Shown one piece after another: positions 63,563 to 64,000 of a stretch of 64,000 bases of DNA; the stretch's first letter is position 1, and every line of letters starts with the position of its first letter. The position numbers and the translations under genes were made by a program. The notes beneath the pieces are model-generated. The model was given only the letters and a program-made list of their open reading frames with translations. It ran no database searches and was not told where the DNA came from. This DNA is from Gammaproteobacteria bacterium LSUCC0057. Lineage in GTDB: Bacteria > Pseudomonadota > Gammaproteobacteria > Pseudomonadales > Porticoccaceae. The stretch is from the NCBI GenBank assembly GCA_004535795.1, contig SPIA01000001.1, forward strand, positions 248,001 through 312,000, read 5' to 3'.

Positions 63563-64000
63563 TCAGGCAAATAGCGATTTTAGCGCATCGAGCGACTGCT
63601 CTGCAGTCTCGCGCTGGCGCTCGGGGCTGGACTCAACATGGTTGCCAATAATGGTCAGATCGCCTTGCGGCAGCTCGGCGATAAACCGGCTCGGCTCGGG
63701 TTTGACGGTTTCGCCAAACTGGGTGCGCGACTTGGCGCAGGTCATCGACAGGGTGCGCTGAGCGCGGGTGATGCCGACGTAGGCGAGGCGGCGCTCCTCC
63801 TCAATACTATCTTGCTCGATGCTGCTGCGGTGCGGCAGGATCTCCTCTTCCATGCCGATTAAAAAGACATGGGGAAACTCCAGCCCTTTGGCGGCGTGCA
63901 GGGTGAGTAGCTGCACCTTGTCGTCTTGGGCATCTTCTTCTTGGCGGTCGAGCATGTCGCGCAACACCAGTTTTGCCACGGCTTTTTCGAGTTTGCTGTC
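63563..64000 (-). CDS. rep: ATP-dependent DNA helicase Rep, C-terminal part (runs off the window)
   Basis: A superfamily 1A helicase C-terminus, about 145 codons visible; the frame is open to base 64000, so the start lies beyond the window. Motif V/VI sequences are clear: [21 protein letters not shown], then [20 protein letters not shown]. The ending (about 55 residues after motif VI) matches Rep better than UvrD or PcrA, which have long tails. Rep is a 3'-5' helicase that restarts replication forks. The downstream gap to the VOC gene is 107 bp. Confidence 0.9.
   Translation of the reverse strand, partial: DSKLEKAVAKLVLRDMLDRQEEDAQDDKVQLLTLHAAKGLEFPHVFLIGMEEEILPHRSSIEQDSIEEERRLAYVGITRAQRTLSMTCAKSRTQFGETVKPEPSRFIAELPQGDLTIIGNHVESSPERQRETAEQSLDALKSLFA

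Overview
The window looks like a chromosome segment of a marine, aerobic, proteorhodopsin-bearing gammaproteobacterium. This rests on gene content: a green-type proteorhodopsin with a complete retinal pathway, a TonB-dependent receptor system, RfaH, a Wza/Wzc-type exopolysaccharide apparatus and a queA-tgt pair. A SAR92/Porticoccaceae-like relative is a plausible guess, but no 16S or marker gene here settles it. GTG and TTG starts are frequent, and overlapping operons of the ATGA type are common.

Layout. (1) 1-7452 is GC-rich housekeeping and accessory DNA: the tail of a probable rubredoxin reductase, a MarR/metallo-hydrolase pair, a LysR regulator, YjdM, a GFA-family protein, YciH, a quinone oxidoreductase, a voltage-gated-type ion channel and cardiolipin synthase. 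(2) 7487-10650 opens a surface-polysaccharide region: rfaH, UDP-glucuronate 4-epimerase, a leader with an ops/JUMPStart-like element and a 28-bp palindrome, an EPS-associated MarR-type regulator, and galU. (3) 10651-21900 is strikingly AT-rich and holds the strain-variable polysaccharide genes: flippase, a TagD-like cytidylyltransferase, LicD, a Wzy-like polymerase, two glycosyltransferases, galE, a second SDR and an AlkP-superfamily protein. It also contains an 11-copy heptamer repeat and more than 1 kb of gene-free, possibly decayed DNA. (4) 22220-24335 is a small mobile-element-like module: tyrosine recombinase, divergent XRE regulator with a 21-bp palindrome, and a KHGL-motif protein of unknown function.

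(5) 25097-32189 is a phototrophy cassette, proteorhodopsin followed by crtE-crtI-crtB-crtY-blh-idi2, with a perfect 13-bp hairpin between the rhodopsin and the carotenoid genes. (6) 32430-34325 encodes a CASTOR/POLLUX-like ion channel. (7) 34459-44313 is a second polysaccharide block: O-antigen ligase/polymerase-like protein, Wza-like exporter, a secreted Ala/Val-rich protein, an outer-membrane barrel, a tyrosine autokinase with its PHP phosphatase, a LuxR-type protein carrying a 23-nt poly-G tract, and a WecA/MraY-like initiating transferase. At least two intrinsic terminators lie inside this block. (8) tRNA-Leu(CAA), queA and tgt follow.

(9) 46940-63455 is catabolic. It holds an aromatic FAD monooxygenase with its DUF2783 partner, and a set made of TonB receptor, lipoprotein amidohydrolase, HDAC-like amidohydrolase and Tat-lipoprotein amidase. 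These are followed directly by malonyl-CoA decarboxylase, the MadLM malonate transporter and malonyl-CoA synthetase, then on the other strand by maleylacetoacetate isomerase, fumarylacetoacetase and a VOC protein. Two eroded genes (an AraC regulator and a membrane protein) sit in this region. The window ends inside a Rep-type helicase gene.

The most interesting points are the malonate-linked amide catabolic locus, the poly-G LuxR gene, the RfaH/ops arrangement with internal terminators in the polysaccharide genes, and the phototrophy cassette with its recombinase module lodged between two polysaccharide blocks.
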